A stretch of DNA of 64,000 nucleotides, from contig JAWQFQ010000019.1 in NCBI GenBank assembly GCA_035967975.1, positions 10,240 through 74,239 on the forward strand. The letters are read 5' to 3'. How positions within the stretch are numbered: the first letter of the stretch is position 1; each line of letters starts with the position of its first letter. Below the pieces are notes generated by a model. It saw only the letters and a program-made list of their open reading frames with translations. It was not told where the DNA came from and ran no database searches. Source of the stretch: Scytonema sp035967975 (GTDB lineage: Bacteria > Cyanobacteriota > Cyanobacteriia > Cyanobacteriales > Nostocaceae). Below are positions 31,931 through 41,460 of the stretch, piece by piece. The position numbers and the translations under genes are program-made.

Positions 31931-32764
31931 CTAACCACTATCTTTAACCAACTCATCTAATTCTTTCTGCATTTGCGTATAAACTAAGTCATAACACTTA
32001 TCTACATAGTTACGATTTTTAGACGCTTCCTTACCATACCAATCAAAAACAATTGGAGAGCAAACACGGGTATGAATTTGTATCGGTAAAGGAAAATTAG
32101 GCAAAGGACCGATACCCAAGCCCCAAGGTAAACCTAGATATATAGGAAACACCTTTGGGTCCATACCATACAACCACGGTAATCCCCACTCATGTAATTG
32201 TTTTGCGATATCATAAAAATCACCCAAAACAATCAAGGTATCATGAGCACCCATAGAAATAACGGGAATAATAGGAACTTCTTGTCTTAAAGCCAGTTTT
32301 ATAAAACCTTTATGACCTGCAAAATGAATTTTATATCGTTGGCTATGAGGACGAAACATATCATACTGTCCGCCAGGATAGACTAACACACTAGCACCTT
32401 TGTCAAAGGCAGCGTTAGCCATTTTCGGATGTGCGACAATGGCTCCAGCTTTTTGGGCGAGTTTAGATGTTTCAGGGCTTATCTTCCAAGCATAGGGATG
32501 CATCAAACCATACACCAAACGATGAGTTCCAAAGCGGCGGAACCAATCATATGTCATCATATGTAAATCGGGAGAAGCCATCCCGCCATTATGAGAGCCC
32601 ACTAGCAACACTTGTCCTTCTGTCGGAATATGGTGCCAACCATCAGTTTTGACTCGAAAGTAGTACCGATAAAACCAATCTAATATAGGCATTAATGCCT
32701 CAATGAATTTTGGATCTCGTTCTTCTAAAGACCATCCTGGTAACGATTGATTTTGCTTGTCCAT
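31931..32764 (-). CDS. Lysophospholipid/glycerolipid acyltransferase family protein
   Basis: 277 residues. VLLVGSHNGGMASPDLHMM contains the His-x(n)-Asp acyltransferase motif, and VYPGGQYDMFRPHSQRYKIHF plus VPIIPVISMGAHDTL are the acceptor-binding blocks of the PlsC/DGAT superfamily. These enzymes esterify an acyl-CoA or acyl-ACP chain onto a glycerolipid or related alcohol at the membrane. The DGAT-like spacing suggests neutral-lipid or quinol-ester products as for cyanobacterial Slr2103-like proteins, but that is inference. A Pro-rich interfacial region (LGLPWGLGIGPLPNFPLPI) is present. Confidence 0.82.
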   Translation of the reverse strand: MDKQNQSLPGWSLEERDPKFIEALMPILDWFYRYYFRVKTDGWHHIPTEGQVLLVGSHNGGMASPDLHMMTYDWFRRFGTHRLVYGLMHPYAWKISPETSKLAQKAGAIVAHPKMANAAFDKGASVLVYPGGQYDMFRPHSQRYKIHFAGHKGFIKLALRQEVPIIPVISMGAHDTLIVLGDFYDIAKQLHEWGLPWLYGMDPKVFPIYLGLPWGLGIGPLPNFPLPIQIHTRVCSPIVFDWYGKEASKNRNYVDKCYDLVYTQMQKELDELVKDSG

Positions 32765-32838
32765 AGATTATTCGTTTCCATAGAAACCTAATTATGGTGT
32801 TAATATAACGTATCGTTATTCACAAAAGATAAGACATT

Positions 32839-33516
32839 ATGAAAATCTTACTCGTTGAGGATGATGAACGCATAGCCAAACCAGTTGCTGAAGACTTGAA
32901 ATATCAAAATTACGTTGTAGATGTAGCCAATGACGGAATTCAGGGATGGGAATATACCCAAACGACTCAATATGACCTCATTTTACTAGATTTGATGCTA
33001 TCTGGATTAGATGGAATTACTTTATGTAAGCGATTGCGTGCTGCTAAATATAATACTCTTATCATTATGTTAACGGCAAGAGATACCACAGCAGATAAAG
33101 TCATTGGATTAGATGCAGGGGCTGATGATTATTTAGTGAAACCTTTTGAATTAGAAGAATTAGCTGCACGAATTAGAGCTTTATTTCGGAGAATTCCAGA
33201 AACTTATCAACCTATTTTAGTTCATGGAGGTTTACAACTCGACCCTAGTAGCTGTCAGGTAAGTTATCAGGGAAATATAATCTCCTTAACTCCAAAGGAA
33301 TATATGCTTTTAGAATGCTTTATGAGAAAGCCGAATCAGGTTTTTAATCGGTCTACTTTGTTGGATAAATTGTGGCAAATGGATAAATTTTCTGGAGAAG
33401 ACACCGTTAAAACGCACATAAAAAATTTGAGAAAAAAACTTAAAGATGCTGGATGCTTTGGTAATTCTATTGAAACAGTGTATGGAATTGGGTATCGATT
33501 GAATAATGATTTATAA
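32839..33516 (+). CDS. OmpR-family response regulator
   Basis: 225 residues: receiver domain (1-115) with phospho-acceptor Asp51 in YDLILLDLML and Lys in DDYLVKPFE; winged-helix DNA-binding domain (about 130-223) with TPKEYMLLECFMRKPNQVFNRS. Its stop codon region overlaps the start of the sensor kinase gene by 11 bp, so the two make one two-component system. Confidence 0.95.
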   Translation: MKILLVEDDERIAKPVAEDLKYQNYVVDVANDGIQGWEYTQTTQYDLILLDLMLSGLDGITLCKRLRAAKYNTLIIMLTARDTTADKVIGLDAGADDYLVKPFELEELAARIRALFRRIPETYQPILVHGGLQLDPSSCQVSYQGNIISLTPKEYMLLECFMRKPNQVFNRSTLLDKLWQMDKFSGEDTVKTHIKNLRKKLKDAGCFGNSIETVYGIGYRLNNDL

Positions 33517-34765
33517 AATTAAAAATATTTCAATTTTTCAGAAAATTAGGTATAGAATCCTCCTATCTTATATGCTGGTTTTAGCATCTATTTTAGGAGT
33601 TTTTGCATTTGCGGTGCGTATTTTTTTTACTCGTAGTCTCACACAGGAATTGACCAATAAACTAATTGATTTAGGAGAAGGTGCTGCTGCTAATGCAAGA
33701 TTGGAAAAAGATGGTGTAAAAATTGAAAATGAATTTTCCATACAAGAAATTGTGGCTCAACATCAAGCATTGCAATGGTTTGATACAAAGGGTCATTTAA
33801 TAGATCAACAGGGAACTGATGTTTTACAAGCACCTCTTTTTTCCAATCAAATGGTACAATTTCAAATAGAAAAAAATGCTATTCAAGCTGTAACTTTACC
33901 AATTATTGGGAGTGATGATGGTAAACTAATTGGGTATGTAAGAGCAAGCCAATCCCTAAAAGATTTTGAAAAAACTTTAAATCAATTAGACTGGGGTTTA
34001 GGTAGTGGCATTTTTATTGCATTACTTGTCAGTGGAGTGGGTGGAATTTGGCTTACTCGTCAATCAATGCAACCAATTGAGAAAAGTTTTCAAACACTGA
34101 AACAATTTACTGCTGATGCTTCCCATGAACTACGGAGCCCTTTAATGGTCATTAAAACGAATGCAGCAGTAGCACTTAAGTATTCAGAAGGAATGAGAGA
34201 AGCGGATGCAGATAAATTTCAAGCTATTGTAAGTGCAAGCAACCAAATGTCTCGTCTCACGGAGGATTTACTATTATTAGCACGTACGAATAAAATTCCC
34301 AATTTCCAACGAGAAGTTGTGAACTTAGCGGACATTTTAGATACTTTAGTGCAGCAATATCAATTTCAAGCAGAAACTAAACAAATTAAGTTACAATCAG
34401 CATTAACTGAAAATTTATATCTATTAGGGGATTCTACACAACTTACCCGGCTTTTCAGCAATTTAGTCGCCAATGCTATCTACTATACACCTAATGATGG
34501 CAAAGTTGAAATTAAAACAGGTTATGTTGGTTCTGATATTTATGTCAAAGTACAAGATACAGGTGTGGGAATTGCACCAGAGAATATTGAAAAAGTGTTT
34601 GATCGCTTTTGGCGAGCCGACCAATCTCGTTCATCCCATTCCGGTGGTTCTGGGTTAGGATTAGCAATTGCTCAAGCTATAGCTGAAGCCCACGATGGAC
34701 TTATTACTGTCACAAGTCAGTTGGGCGTTGGTAGTTGTTTCACAGTACGTCTACCAGCGAAATGA
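33506..34765 (+). CDS. Sensor histidine kinase, partner of the upstream regulator
   Basis: 419 residues. Two transmembrane helices (about 19-41 and 166-184) frame a periplasmic sensor of about 125 residues with no recognised fold. The kinase core has His207 in DASHELRSPL, N-box NLVANAIYYTP, DTGVGIAPENI and GGSGLGLAIA. Like many cyanobacterial OmpR-linked kinases it lacks a visible HAMP domain. The signal is unknown. The secreted-looking protein encoded 98 bp downstream could be a target or accessory factor. Confidence 0.93.
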   Translation: MIYKIKNISIFQKIRYRILLSYMLVLASILGVFAFAVRIFFTRSLTQELTNKLIDLGEGAAANARLEKDGVKIENEFSIQEIVAQHQALQWFDTKGHLIDQQGTDVLQAPLFSNQMVQFQIEKNAIQAVTLPIIGSDDGKLIGYVRASQSLKDFEKTLNQLDWGLGSGIFIALLVSGVGGIWLTRQSMQPIEKSFQTLKQFTADASHELRSPLMVIKTNAAVALKYSEGMREADADKFQAIVSASNQMSRLTEDLLLLARTNKIPNFQREVVNLADILDTLVQQYQFQAETKQIKLQSALTENLYLLGDSTQLTRLFSNLVANAIYYTPNDGKVEIKTGYVGSDIYVKVQDTGVGIAPENIEKVFDRFWRADQSRSSHSGGSGLGLAIAQAIAEAHDGLITVTSQLGVGSCFTVRLPAK

Positions 34766-34863
34766 CTGTTGGACGTAATTATGGACAGAAATGGTAAATC
34801 TTCCCAAGTTCTTAACAACTTCTCGATAAAGTGGAGTCGTCAGCCAAATATCGACTTACAACT

Positions 34864-35652
34864 ATGAGTTGTTCAACAAAAATCACACTCATTGTCTCAT
34901 TGCTTGCTACTTCGGGAATGGCGAGTTTTATAAAAATGATTTCCTTTAGTAAACTCTCAGCGCCTGTTGCTATTATGCCCCAGCATGATAACAGTATCCT
35001 ACACAGTCAAGCTAGAGATGGCGATCGCTACCATAATATAGAAAAATATAATTTAGCAACGGATAGTGAAACGAGGAAAAGCAACAAGTATTTTCCCGTC
35101 TCCTTAGGTAAAGTAAGTCAATACAGTAGAACTGTCTACAATACAGCTAAAAACAAGGACTGGGATGACACTACCACTAATGTCTTTTTACTGGAAAAGG
35201 CTGTCAAAAGTCTAGGTCGTGAAGTTAAGGACAATAAAACGGAAGTAGCAAGGCTAAACTTTAAAATAGAATTGCTTAAAATCGCTATGATGGCAAGAAA
35301 TGGACCATCTGTAATGCACGATATAAATCAGGTATTTTTGATAACTGATAGAATGTCTGTGCAATTTCAACCAAAAATTCCTGTAGATGTTTTACTACTT
35401 GAGTATTACGGACGCGAGTTAGAAATTTGGGCTCCCACGGGAAACAAAGCTTGGTTACACAAAACAGCTAAGAATATGGGTCATACTTGGAAAACAGCGC
35501 GTCCTTACGTTGTCGCTAGTGGAGGAACAGCCCAAGCACGGAACTTTGATAGCTTGGTTAATCGTGTTGAAGTGGCTTCATCAGCTAGTGAATATGAAAG
35601 CCTTGCAACATCTGTACTGAATAAGGTAGATAATATTAAGAAACTTTTTTAA
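34864..35652 (+). CDS. Hypothetical exported helical protein
   Basis: 262 residues from ATG 34864; a GTG at 34831 is possible and neither has a good ribosome site. The N-terminal hydrophobic stretch (STKITLIVSLLATSGMASFI) looks like a signal peptide or anchor. The rest is soluble and helix-rich (LGREVKDNKTEVARLNFKIE), with no recognised domain. It follows the two-component pair on the same strand and may belong to its regulon. Confidence 0.65.
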   Translation: MSCSTKITLIVSLLATSGMASFIKMISFSKLSAPVAIMPQHDNSILHSQARDGDRYHNIEKYNLATDSETRKSNKYFPVSLGKVSQYSRTVYNTAKNKDWDDTTTNVFLLEKAVKSLGREVKDNKTEVARLNFKIELLKIAMMARNGPSVMHDINQVFLITDRMSVQFQPKIPVDVLLLEYYGRELEIWAPTGNKAWLHKTAKNMGHTWKTARPYVVASGGTAQARNFDSLVNRVEVASSASEYESLATSVLNKVDNIKKLF

Positions 35653-36243
35653 AAAAACTATAGTCGTCTTAAATCATTTATCGAATGGACTGCGATTGGT
35701 AGTTACAATTGTGGTGATTGTTCCCTTAGAAGTTCGCGTTTTACTTTACTCAGTTATAGAAATTGTAACTCTCATCAGCTAATGAAGCAACTGTTAGATC
35801 ACAAGTAATATCTAATATTAGTAACTACACTGCTGTGTTTATTGTGCAAAGCCCTTGTTCAATACGGAGGTCTAATCTACCTGAGTTATGAAAAGCTCTT
35901 ACATAATTCTGAATAAGAGCTTTTCATTGCAAAACGTTATGCCCGAAGGAATACTTGTTCAAGATTGTTCACTTCAGCAACTAATGAAGCCGACAGCAGA
36001 TTGTATTCAGTCGGGGAATTTGCAGTATTTAAAAGTGCAATCAACGTATCCTCAAGTGTTTGAACTTGAACAGAACTACTTTTAGATTGGACAGAAGGGC
36101 GCAGATCGTGCCAAATTTGCGTAATCTTATCAGCAATGTCCTTAAGTTTAACGAGTTTTTCTCGTAGAAAAGACTGATTTTTCGTTGAGCAAAGTCGAAG
36201 AAACCGGGTTTTTAGGATTTCTGTACCGACGTTCTAGGGTTTC
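35653..36243. other. Intergenic with a strong hairpin and a GAAACCGGGTTT repeat
   Basis: At 35890-35925 GAAAAGCTCTTA pairs perfectly with TAAGAGCTTTTC around a 12-nt loop. At 36170-36225 a repeat containing GTCGAAGAAACCGGGTTTTT is nearly identical to 59844-59898. The 65-residue open frame at 35888 starts inside the hairpin and is not accepted as a gene. Confidence 0.6.
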
Positions 36244-37665
36244 TTAATAGAAGAATTCGCGCCTCTGATTAGAGATAAATCTTGCAGATTGTTCAGACAA
36301 ATTTGCTCCTGCTAGTTGATGCAGCTTTCTATAAATAGATACCGGGTGCTTGAACAAGCTGTATGCTTTCACCTTCTTCATCGGTATGAGGGATCGATAG
36401 AGGTCAAGCATTTGAGTAGCAGCTACAGTAAAGCTAAATCGTGTCCTTACCCAATGCTGCCCTGCTAGTCCATAGAAGTGCCAACGGCTAGAGTTCACTA
36501 GAGCATCCCAAATGCCGGTTGCTAGAGCATCTGGGTTAAAAGGAAGCACCAGTAATCCAGTTTGACCATGTCTTACCACATAGCGCAGTTCACCTATAGC
36601 ACTGGCAATGACGGGTGTTCCCGATGCCATGGATTCAAGCGAAACCGAGCCAGATGTTTCGTAATAACTAGGCACTACACAGACGTTTGCAGCAGCGTAA
36701 TAAGCAGGCAAATATGATCTAGGCACTATTCCAGTAAAAACAATATGTTTATCCAGGTCGAACTGCTTCACTAAGGCTCTAATATACTGTTGTTGCTGTA
36801 AGTCCATCTCATCTTCACTGTTGTCGCTCACTAGGTAAAGTTGGAAAGATTTTGGCAAAAACGTACAGGCTCTGATAAGCGTTTCAATGCCTTTGAAAGG
36901 AGCAAACGGTCCTACATACAAAATCAAACGAGTGTCTGGTGAAACGCCCAATTTTTGGCGAGCAGCTGCTGGTGAGAGTATCTCAAAGGGTTGAGTATTT
37001 ATGCCATGAGGCACTACCTTGATCTGCCCACTAACAGAGATCATCTGGCGCAAATATGCTACTTCCTGAGGGCTCCCAGCAACAACACAATCAGCTTGTG
37101 CTATGCACATCCGCTCTACACTCTGACGAATTGACGTAATTGTAGTGGTTTCTAGCCACAAATACTTCAGAGCAGCGATCGCCCAGCTAGTATGTACAAG
37201 TGGTATACCCAGTTGATTCTTCAGTTGTAGCCCTATCCAACCAGAGAGCCAATCGCTTGTTTGAAACAGCACGTAATTTCGCTTGAATTGACGCTGAAAT
37301 GCTAACCAGGCACTGACAAATGATGGAATATAGTCTAGCAGTTGAGTATGGGGAATTGCCATGACCGGACCTGCAGTTAAACAAATTGTACGCAATCCCA
37401 ATCGATGTTCAACAATTTCAGGCTGATCGGGATGTTCACGACGGATAAAAATATCGACCTGGCACCCCTGTTCAACCAGCCCTAACGCTAGTTGATGCAG
37501 GTAAAGGGCTTGTCGGTTCATTCCGTAACTGCCATCTTCAAATCTAAAGTCACCTAAAACGGAAAAGAAAGCGTAAACTTGTTTATCAGCCAGGGCGATC
37601 GCAGTATTCACTGCAGGACTGAATTCCAGATTGCAAAAAGGGTCACATTGTGGGGTAGTCGTCAT
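36244..37665 (-). CDS. Glycosyltransferase family 4 (GT-B fold)
   Basis: 473 residues from ATG 37665, which has AAAGG 10 nt upstream; the longer TTG frame is less likely. The N-terminal Rossmann domain has GSYGMNRQALYLHQLALGLVE. The C-terminal donor domain shows LILYVGPFAPFKGIETLIRA, PSYYETSGSVSLESMASGTP with the conserved E-x7-E motif, and VIASAIGELRYVV. GT4 enzymes transfer sugar from a nucleotide donor with retention; sucrose-phosphate-synthase-like and polysaccharide enzymes share this pattern. The acceptor is unknown and no other glycan genes are adjacent. Confidence 0.9.
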   Translation of the reverse strand: MTTTPQCDPFCNLEFSPAVNTAIALADKQVYAFFSVLGDFRFEDGSYGMNRQALYLHQLALGLVEQGCQVDIFIRREHPDQPEIVEHRLGLRTICLTAGPVMAIPHTQLLDYIPSFVSAWLAFQRQFKRNYVLFQTSDWLSGWIGLQLKNQLGIPLVHTSWAIAALKYLWLETTTITSIRQSVERMCIAQADCVVAGSPQEVAYLRQMISVSGQIKVVPHGINTQPFEILSPAAARQKLGVSPDTRLILYVGPFAPFKGIETLIRACTFLPKSFQLYLVSDNSEDEMDLQQQQYIRALVKQFDLDKHIVFTGIVPRSYLPAYYAAANVCVVPSYYETSGSVSLESMASGTPVIASAIGELRYVVRHGQTGLLVLPFNPDALATGIWDALVNSSRWHFYGLAGQHWVRTRFSFTVAATQMLDLYRSLIPMKKVKAYSLFKHPVSIYRKLHQLAGANLSEQSARFISNQRREFFY

Positions 37666-38020
37666 TTTTATAGCACCTTTAAATTCGATTGGTGTAGACA
37701 AATCGAGACTGATTTATCACTTAATAACTGTGATTCAATGATGAATTTTCATGACCTCGGTATACAGCCAGCTTTGGCAACTTCGTATAAGTAGGTGGGT
37801 GATAAAAAACAGAACTATGTAAATAAATGTCAAATCTTTGTATTCCTTTCTTAGTTGCGCTTTAACGCCAAAGCGTAACGTAACTGACGAACATAGTCAT
37901 GATTATTTACACCGACTTACTTGGAGCGTATGTATTAAACCCTTACCTATTGAGAATACTCGGTAGAAGTTGAGATTCTTGATAGAAAGTGTGCAGAAGT
38001 TATGCAGATTGTTTAATCTT
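37666..38020. other. Intergenic, no gene seen
   Basis: Upstream region of the glycosyltransferase gene. A frame at 37579-37794 on the plus strand is a shadow. No repeat or promoter stands out. Confidence 0.5.
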
Positions 38021-38126
38021 TATAGCGATTCCCATTTTGGTGCGGTACACCGAAAAAAGAATTAACTGTAGCCTGTAGCAGATGAACACAGATAGAGTTG
38101 TACTTCAGCAGGTTAGGAAAGGCTAT
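38021..38126. mobile_element. Family C palindromic element, copy 2
   Basis: TATAGCGATTCCC at the left and AGGAAAGGCTATA at the right, with internal GGTAC...GTAC and a GCAGATGAACACAGAT core. Same length (106 bp) as 16980-17085, in opposite internal orientation. Confidence 0.7.
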
Positions 38127-38207
38127 AATATGGGTTTCTAATTTTCGCTGATCCGAATAGTATTGGAAACACTCTTCCCCGCACACTCCAGATTTCTTTA
38201 AAAATTA

Positions 38208-38882
38208 CTAAACCTGTTTGAGGCGGTAGCCGACACTATGTACAGTTTCAATCAAATCCTCTGGTGCTCCTGCCTCTTTGAGTTTATGACGTAAGCCACG
38301 AATGTGCGACCTCACGGTTTCTTCGCTAGGAGCATCATCCAACGACCAGACACGCTCGATAATCCTTGATCGACTCAATACTCGCCGACCATTTGAGATT
38401 AATAATTCCAGGAGGGCGTATTCTTTGGGAGTTAGAATGACTAGCTGGTTTCCATAAATCGCTTCATGAGTACTCGCGTTTAAAAGCAAGCTCCCCCAAC
38501 TGATACTAGGTGATTCTATAGTACTCCCCCGTCGTAACAGAGCTCGTACCCGTGCCATCAATTCAGGCATTTCAAATGGCTTTACCATGTAGTCATCAGC
38601 ACCTGCATCTAAACCCATTACTTTGTCAGAAAGCATATCACGGGCGGTTAACATGAGTACAGGAAGTTTGGTATTCTGCGATCGCAGCCGCTGGCAAAAA
38701 TTGATCCCATTTAACCTGGGTAAAGTTACATCCAGCACAATTAAGTCATAATCTGCTGCTCGTACCCAGTCCCAGGCAGCTTCTCCATCCTGGGCTATAT
38801 CTACCACATATTGACAAGTGATGAGTGCCTCTTGCAGCATTGCTGCTAATCGAAGATCGTCTTCTACGACTAAAATACGCAT
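38208..38882 (-). CDS. OmpR-family response regulator
   Basis: 224 residues: receiver with Asp51 in YDLIVLDVTLP and Lys in DDYMVKPFE; winged helix from about 125 with LTPKEYALLELLISNGRRVLSRS. It is divergent from the CHASE3-type kinase gene, 117 bp away. Adjacent divergent genes of this kind commonly form one system with a shared control region. Confidence 0.94.
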   Translation of the reverse strand: MRILVVEDDLRLAAMLQEALITCQYVVDIAQDGEAAWDWVRAADYDLIVLDVTLPRLNGINFCQRLRSQNTKLPVLMLTARDMLSDKVMGLDAGADDYMVKPFEMPELMARVRALLRRGSTIESPSISWGSLLLNASTHEAIYGNQLVILTPKEYALLELLISNGRRVLSRSRIIERVWSLDDAPSEETVRSHIRGLRHKLKEAGAPEDLIETVHSVGYRLKQV

Positions 38883-38999
38883 TATCTGATACTCCTAACT
38901 CATGACGAGAGGAATTTTGTCATCATTAGCCGATAGATGACATTTTAGCCTGAGTGTTCAAATCATGTTGGGTCTGACTTCAGCACTAATGGAGCTTCT

Positions 39000-40403
39000 A
39001 TGAATTTATCCGTGGAAAAAAAATGGATTATTGGGGGATTTAGCTTAGCAATGTTGCTGACAGGATTTTCTGGGTATGTATCCTATCTCAATGCGGCTCA
39101 GTTGCATAAAAGCACAATCAAAGTGGAACAAGTTCATAGGATTCTAACCAGCATGACCGATATCATGTCCATAGTTTTGGATGTAGAATTGCAACAGCGA
39201 AATTATCTTTTATACGGCGACAAAGAAGAATTAGCTCGATATAACACGGCAATTCAAACTCTCATTCTCAAGATTCATCAACTTCGTTTGAAGGTGGCTA
39301 ACAACTCTCCCCAAGACCAGCCAGAATACCAACGGCTAATGACTCTAGAATCTTTGATGACTCAGTGGCGATCGCTTTTTGCTCAAATAATACATATGTA
39401 TCATAAGCATTCATCAGCGACACAAGTTCCTGATAAATTATGGCAACAGTATCAGCAAACTCGCACTAAAATACAGCAACTAGTTGCTGTATTGCAAACG
39501 AGCGAAGAACAGCAAATGCAGCAATGGATTGAACAAGATCAATCAAATCTTGCCTTGCGTCTGGTGATTGATTTACTTAGCACCTTTCTAAGCTTCATTG
39601 TTCTTTCTAGTCTGTTTGCATTGCATCATCGACAATTAGTGAAACGTCAGCAAGCAGAGATAGAACGTCAGCAAGCAGAAGTTCAAAAGCGGATTCTGGT
39701 TCAGGAGAAGGAACTCAGTGAGCTCAAACTATGCTTTTTTTCAATGGCATCCCATGAATTTCGGACTCCTTTGAGTTTAATTTTAGGGTCTGCTCAACTA
39801 CTGATGGAGGACACGCAAAACTGGAGCTTAGAGAAAAAACATACTAACCTGGAACGTATTCAATCTGCTGCTCGCATCATGAACCAATTACTGAGCGATA
39901 TGCTCACCCTAACTAAAGCAGAAGTTGGACAACTGGAATTTGCTCCAGCCCTGATAGATGTAGAATCCTTTTGTCTAAATCTAATTGAAGATTTCCGGGT
40001 TTTGAACGAGCCGAACTATCAGATAGAATTTATCAGCTCAAGATATTGCGCTTCTGCTTACTTAGATGAAAAATTACTATACTCAATTCTCAGTAATTTA
40101 CTCTCTAATGCAATTAAATATTCACCTCAAGGAGGCACAATTCAATTTAGGTTAAGTTGCACACGCCAGGAGATTATTTTTCAAGTCGAAGATCAAGGAA
40201 TTGGCATTCCAGTAGACGCTCAACAAAACTTATATAAACCCTTCTATCGCGCAAATAATGTTGGAACGACAGTTGGTACAGGGCTAGGGCTAGCTGTCGT
40301 CAAAAAGTGTGTCGATCTACATCAAGGACAAGTTGAAGTAGACAGCAAAGTTGGAGTTGGTACGACAGTGACAGTTCGTCTCCTCTTAACTTTTTCAAGA
40401 TAG
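39000..40403 (+). CDS. Sensor histidine kinase with CHASE3-like sensor
   Basis: 467 residues. Transmembrane helices at about 9-29 and 188-208 enclose a helical extracytoplasmic domain of the CHASE3 type (DVELQQRNYLLYGDKEEL is its typical block). A coiled coil (about 210-245) connects to the core: His252 in MASHEFRTPLSL, NLLSNAIKYSP, DQGIGIP and GTGLGLAVVKK. It probably phosphorylates the regulator encoded divergently at 38208. Confidence 0.93.
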   Translation: MNLSVEKKWIIGGFSLAMLLTGFSGYVSYLNAAQLHKSTIKVEQVHRILTSMTDIMSIVLDVELQQRNYLLYGDKEELARYNTAIQTLILKIHQLRLKVANNSPQDQPEYQRLMTLESLMTQWRSLFAQIIHMYHKHSSATQVPDKLWQQYQQTRTKIQQLVAVLQTSEEQQMQQWIEQDQSNLALRLVIDLLSTFLSFIVLSSLFALHHRQLVKRQQAEIERQQAEVQKRILVQEKELSELKLCFFSMASHEFRTPLSLILGSAQLLMEDTQNWSLEKKHTNLERIQSAARIMNQLLSDMLTLTKAEVGQLEFAPALIDVESFCLNLIEDFRVLNEPNYQIEFISSRYCASAYLDEKLLYSILSNLLSNAIKYSPQGGTIQFRLSCTRQEIIFQVEDQGIGIPVDAQQNLYKPFYRANNVGTTVGTGLGLAVVKKCVDLHQGQVEVDSKVGVGTTVTVRLLLTFSR

Positions 40404-40906
40404 TAACTTGCGCTCACCTATACTCTGCAAAATAGAAAGTGCTATCTAATATATGGAATATGTATGTAGGACGACAATTCCAACACTTGCTTCACTTTTC
40501 TTCTTGAGGTAGTCACTTTCAGCGCCAGGAAGTCCTACTTATGTGCAAACAGTCGCACCATTGGCTTAACTCCTTTGGTTGTATCATCTGCAAAGTTCAG
40601 GTATTCGTTGATGCCAAAAGCGTCTTCCGTAGTTCGTAACAGAGAGTAGTGATTGTAAGGTGTGTGCCGTGGATTGAGATTCAACATTTCTGCTTTTCGA
40701 GTTCTTTACTTTTGTCTTCTATTGTAAAAATACAAGCACAGACTAGAAAAGATAGAAGTTGTGGCAAACTTACACCATGATGTTCAACATGATTTCCAGC
40801 AATTTCATAAGTTTGGACTAAATTCAACAGCAGGTAGAACATAAGTCAAAAGTCAAAAATGAACAATAGTAGTAAATTAGTATTATTTTGATTCTAGGTT
40901 TTAGTT
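40404..40906. other. Intergenic with phosphoesterase remnant and AGTCAAA repeat
   Basis: Apart from the minus-strand remnant at 40535-40687 there is an AGTCAAAAGTCAAAAAT repeat at 40843-40859, a short relative of the arrays around the four-helix-bundle gene. No complete gene. Confidence 0.6.
40535..40687 (-). pseudogene. C-terminal remnant of an alkaline-phosphatase-superfamily phosphoesterase
   Basis: A 50-codon frame reads NPRHTPYNHYSLLRTTEDAFG then INEYLNFADD, matching the C-terminal block of acid-phosphatase/phosphoesterase proteins (YNHYSLLRTIEDxxGL). The preceding several hundred residues, including the metal sites, are missing. The upstream ATG is likely a chance codon. Confidence 0.7.
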
Positions 40907-41410
40907 ATGATGCGTCAATCTCAATCATCTTCAAAAAAATCTAAATTTCTTCCTATCAATACATGGATACTAGCGATTATTGGAGCAGCTTTAATGATTG
41001 GAGTTGTTATTGGTGTGAGCGTGAGTACTGTTGCCAATTCTAACCCAGATAATATCACGACTAGCAACTATATTGATACTGCTGCACCTGATACTAATCT
41101 TTGTGTACAATATGGAGCAAGTGCAATTGTTACAGATGCTCGGATATTTGTAACTCTTAACCCCTTTAGAGTTTATGTTTCGCAACCGCGTATGCAACCA
41201 GGATGCGTTCTACGTACTAGTGACTGGTCAATTCTGCAACAAAAAAATTTATTAACATCCGCACAAATAAACGAGTGTAAAAATAGCTTAAATACTTTTG
41301 GGTACACAGGCAAGTTAGAGAATTCACCACAAATTTCCTGCGTTTATCCCAATAACGCTGCAGGAAATCTCTTTGCTTCTCAAGTTCACGCTGCTACAAC
41401 AGCGCCTTAA
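40907..41410 (+). CDS. DUF3172 family protein
   Basis: 167 residues. One N-terminal transmembrane helix (about 21-42, ILAIIGAALMIGVVIGVSVS) anchors a soluble domain with CVQYGASAIVTDARIFVTLNPF and VYVSQPRMQPGCVLR, the signature of this family found in cyanobacteria and plastid-bearing lineages. Two Cys (PGCVL, INECKN) and a later SCVYP may form disulfides on the lumenal or periplasmic side. The function is unknown. Confidence 0.85.
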   Translation: MMRQSQSSSKKSKFLPINTWILAIIGAALMIGVVIGVSVSTVANSNPDNITTSNYIDTAAPDTNLCVQYGASAIVTDARIFVTLNPFRVYVSQPRMQPGCVLRTSDWSILQQKNLLTSAQINECKNSLNTFGYTGKLENSPQISCVYPNNAAGNLFASQVHAATTAP

Positions 41411-41460
41411 TCATACTTAATTTACTATAGGACGCCTATTTGATTTTTGAAAGCACCCAC

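Noticed and set aside
35888..36085. 65-residue plus-strand frame
   Set aside because: Starts inside a perfect hairpin, lacks a ribosome site and a recognisable domain.
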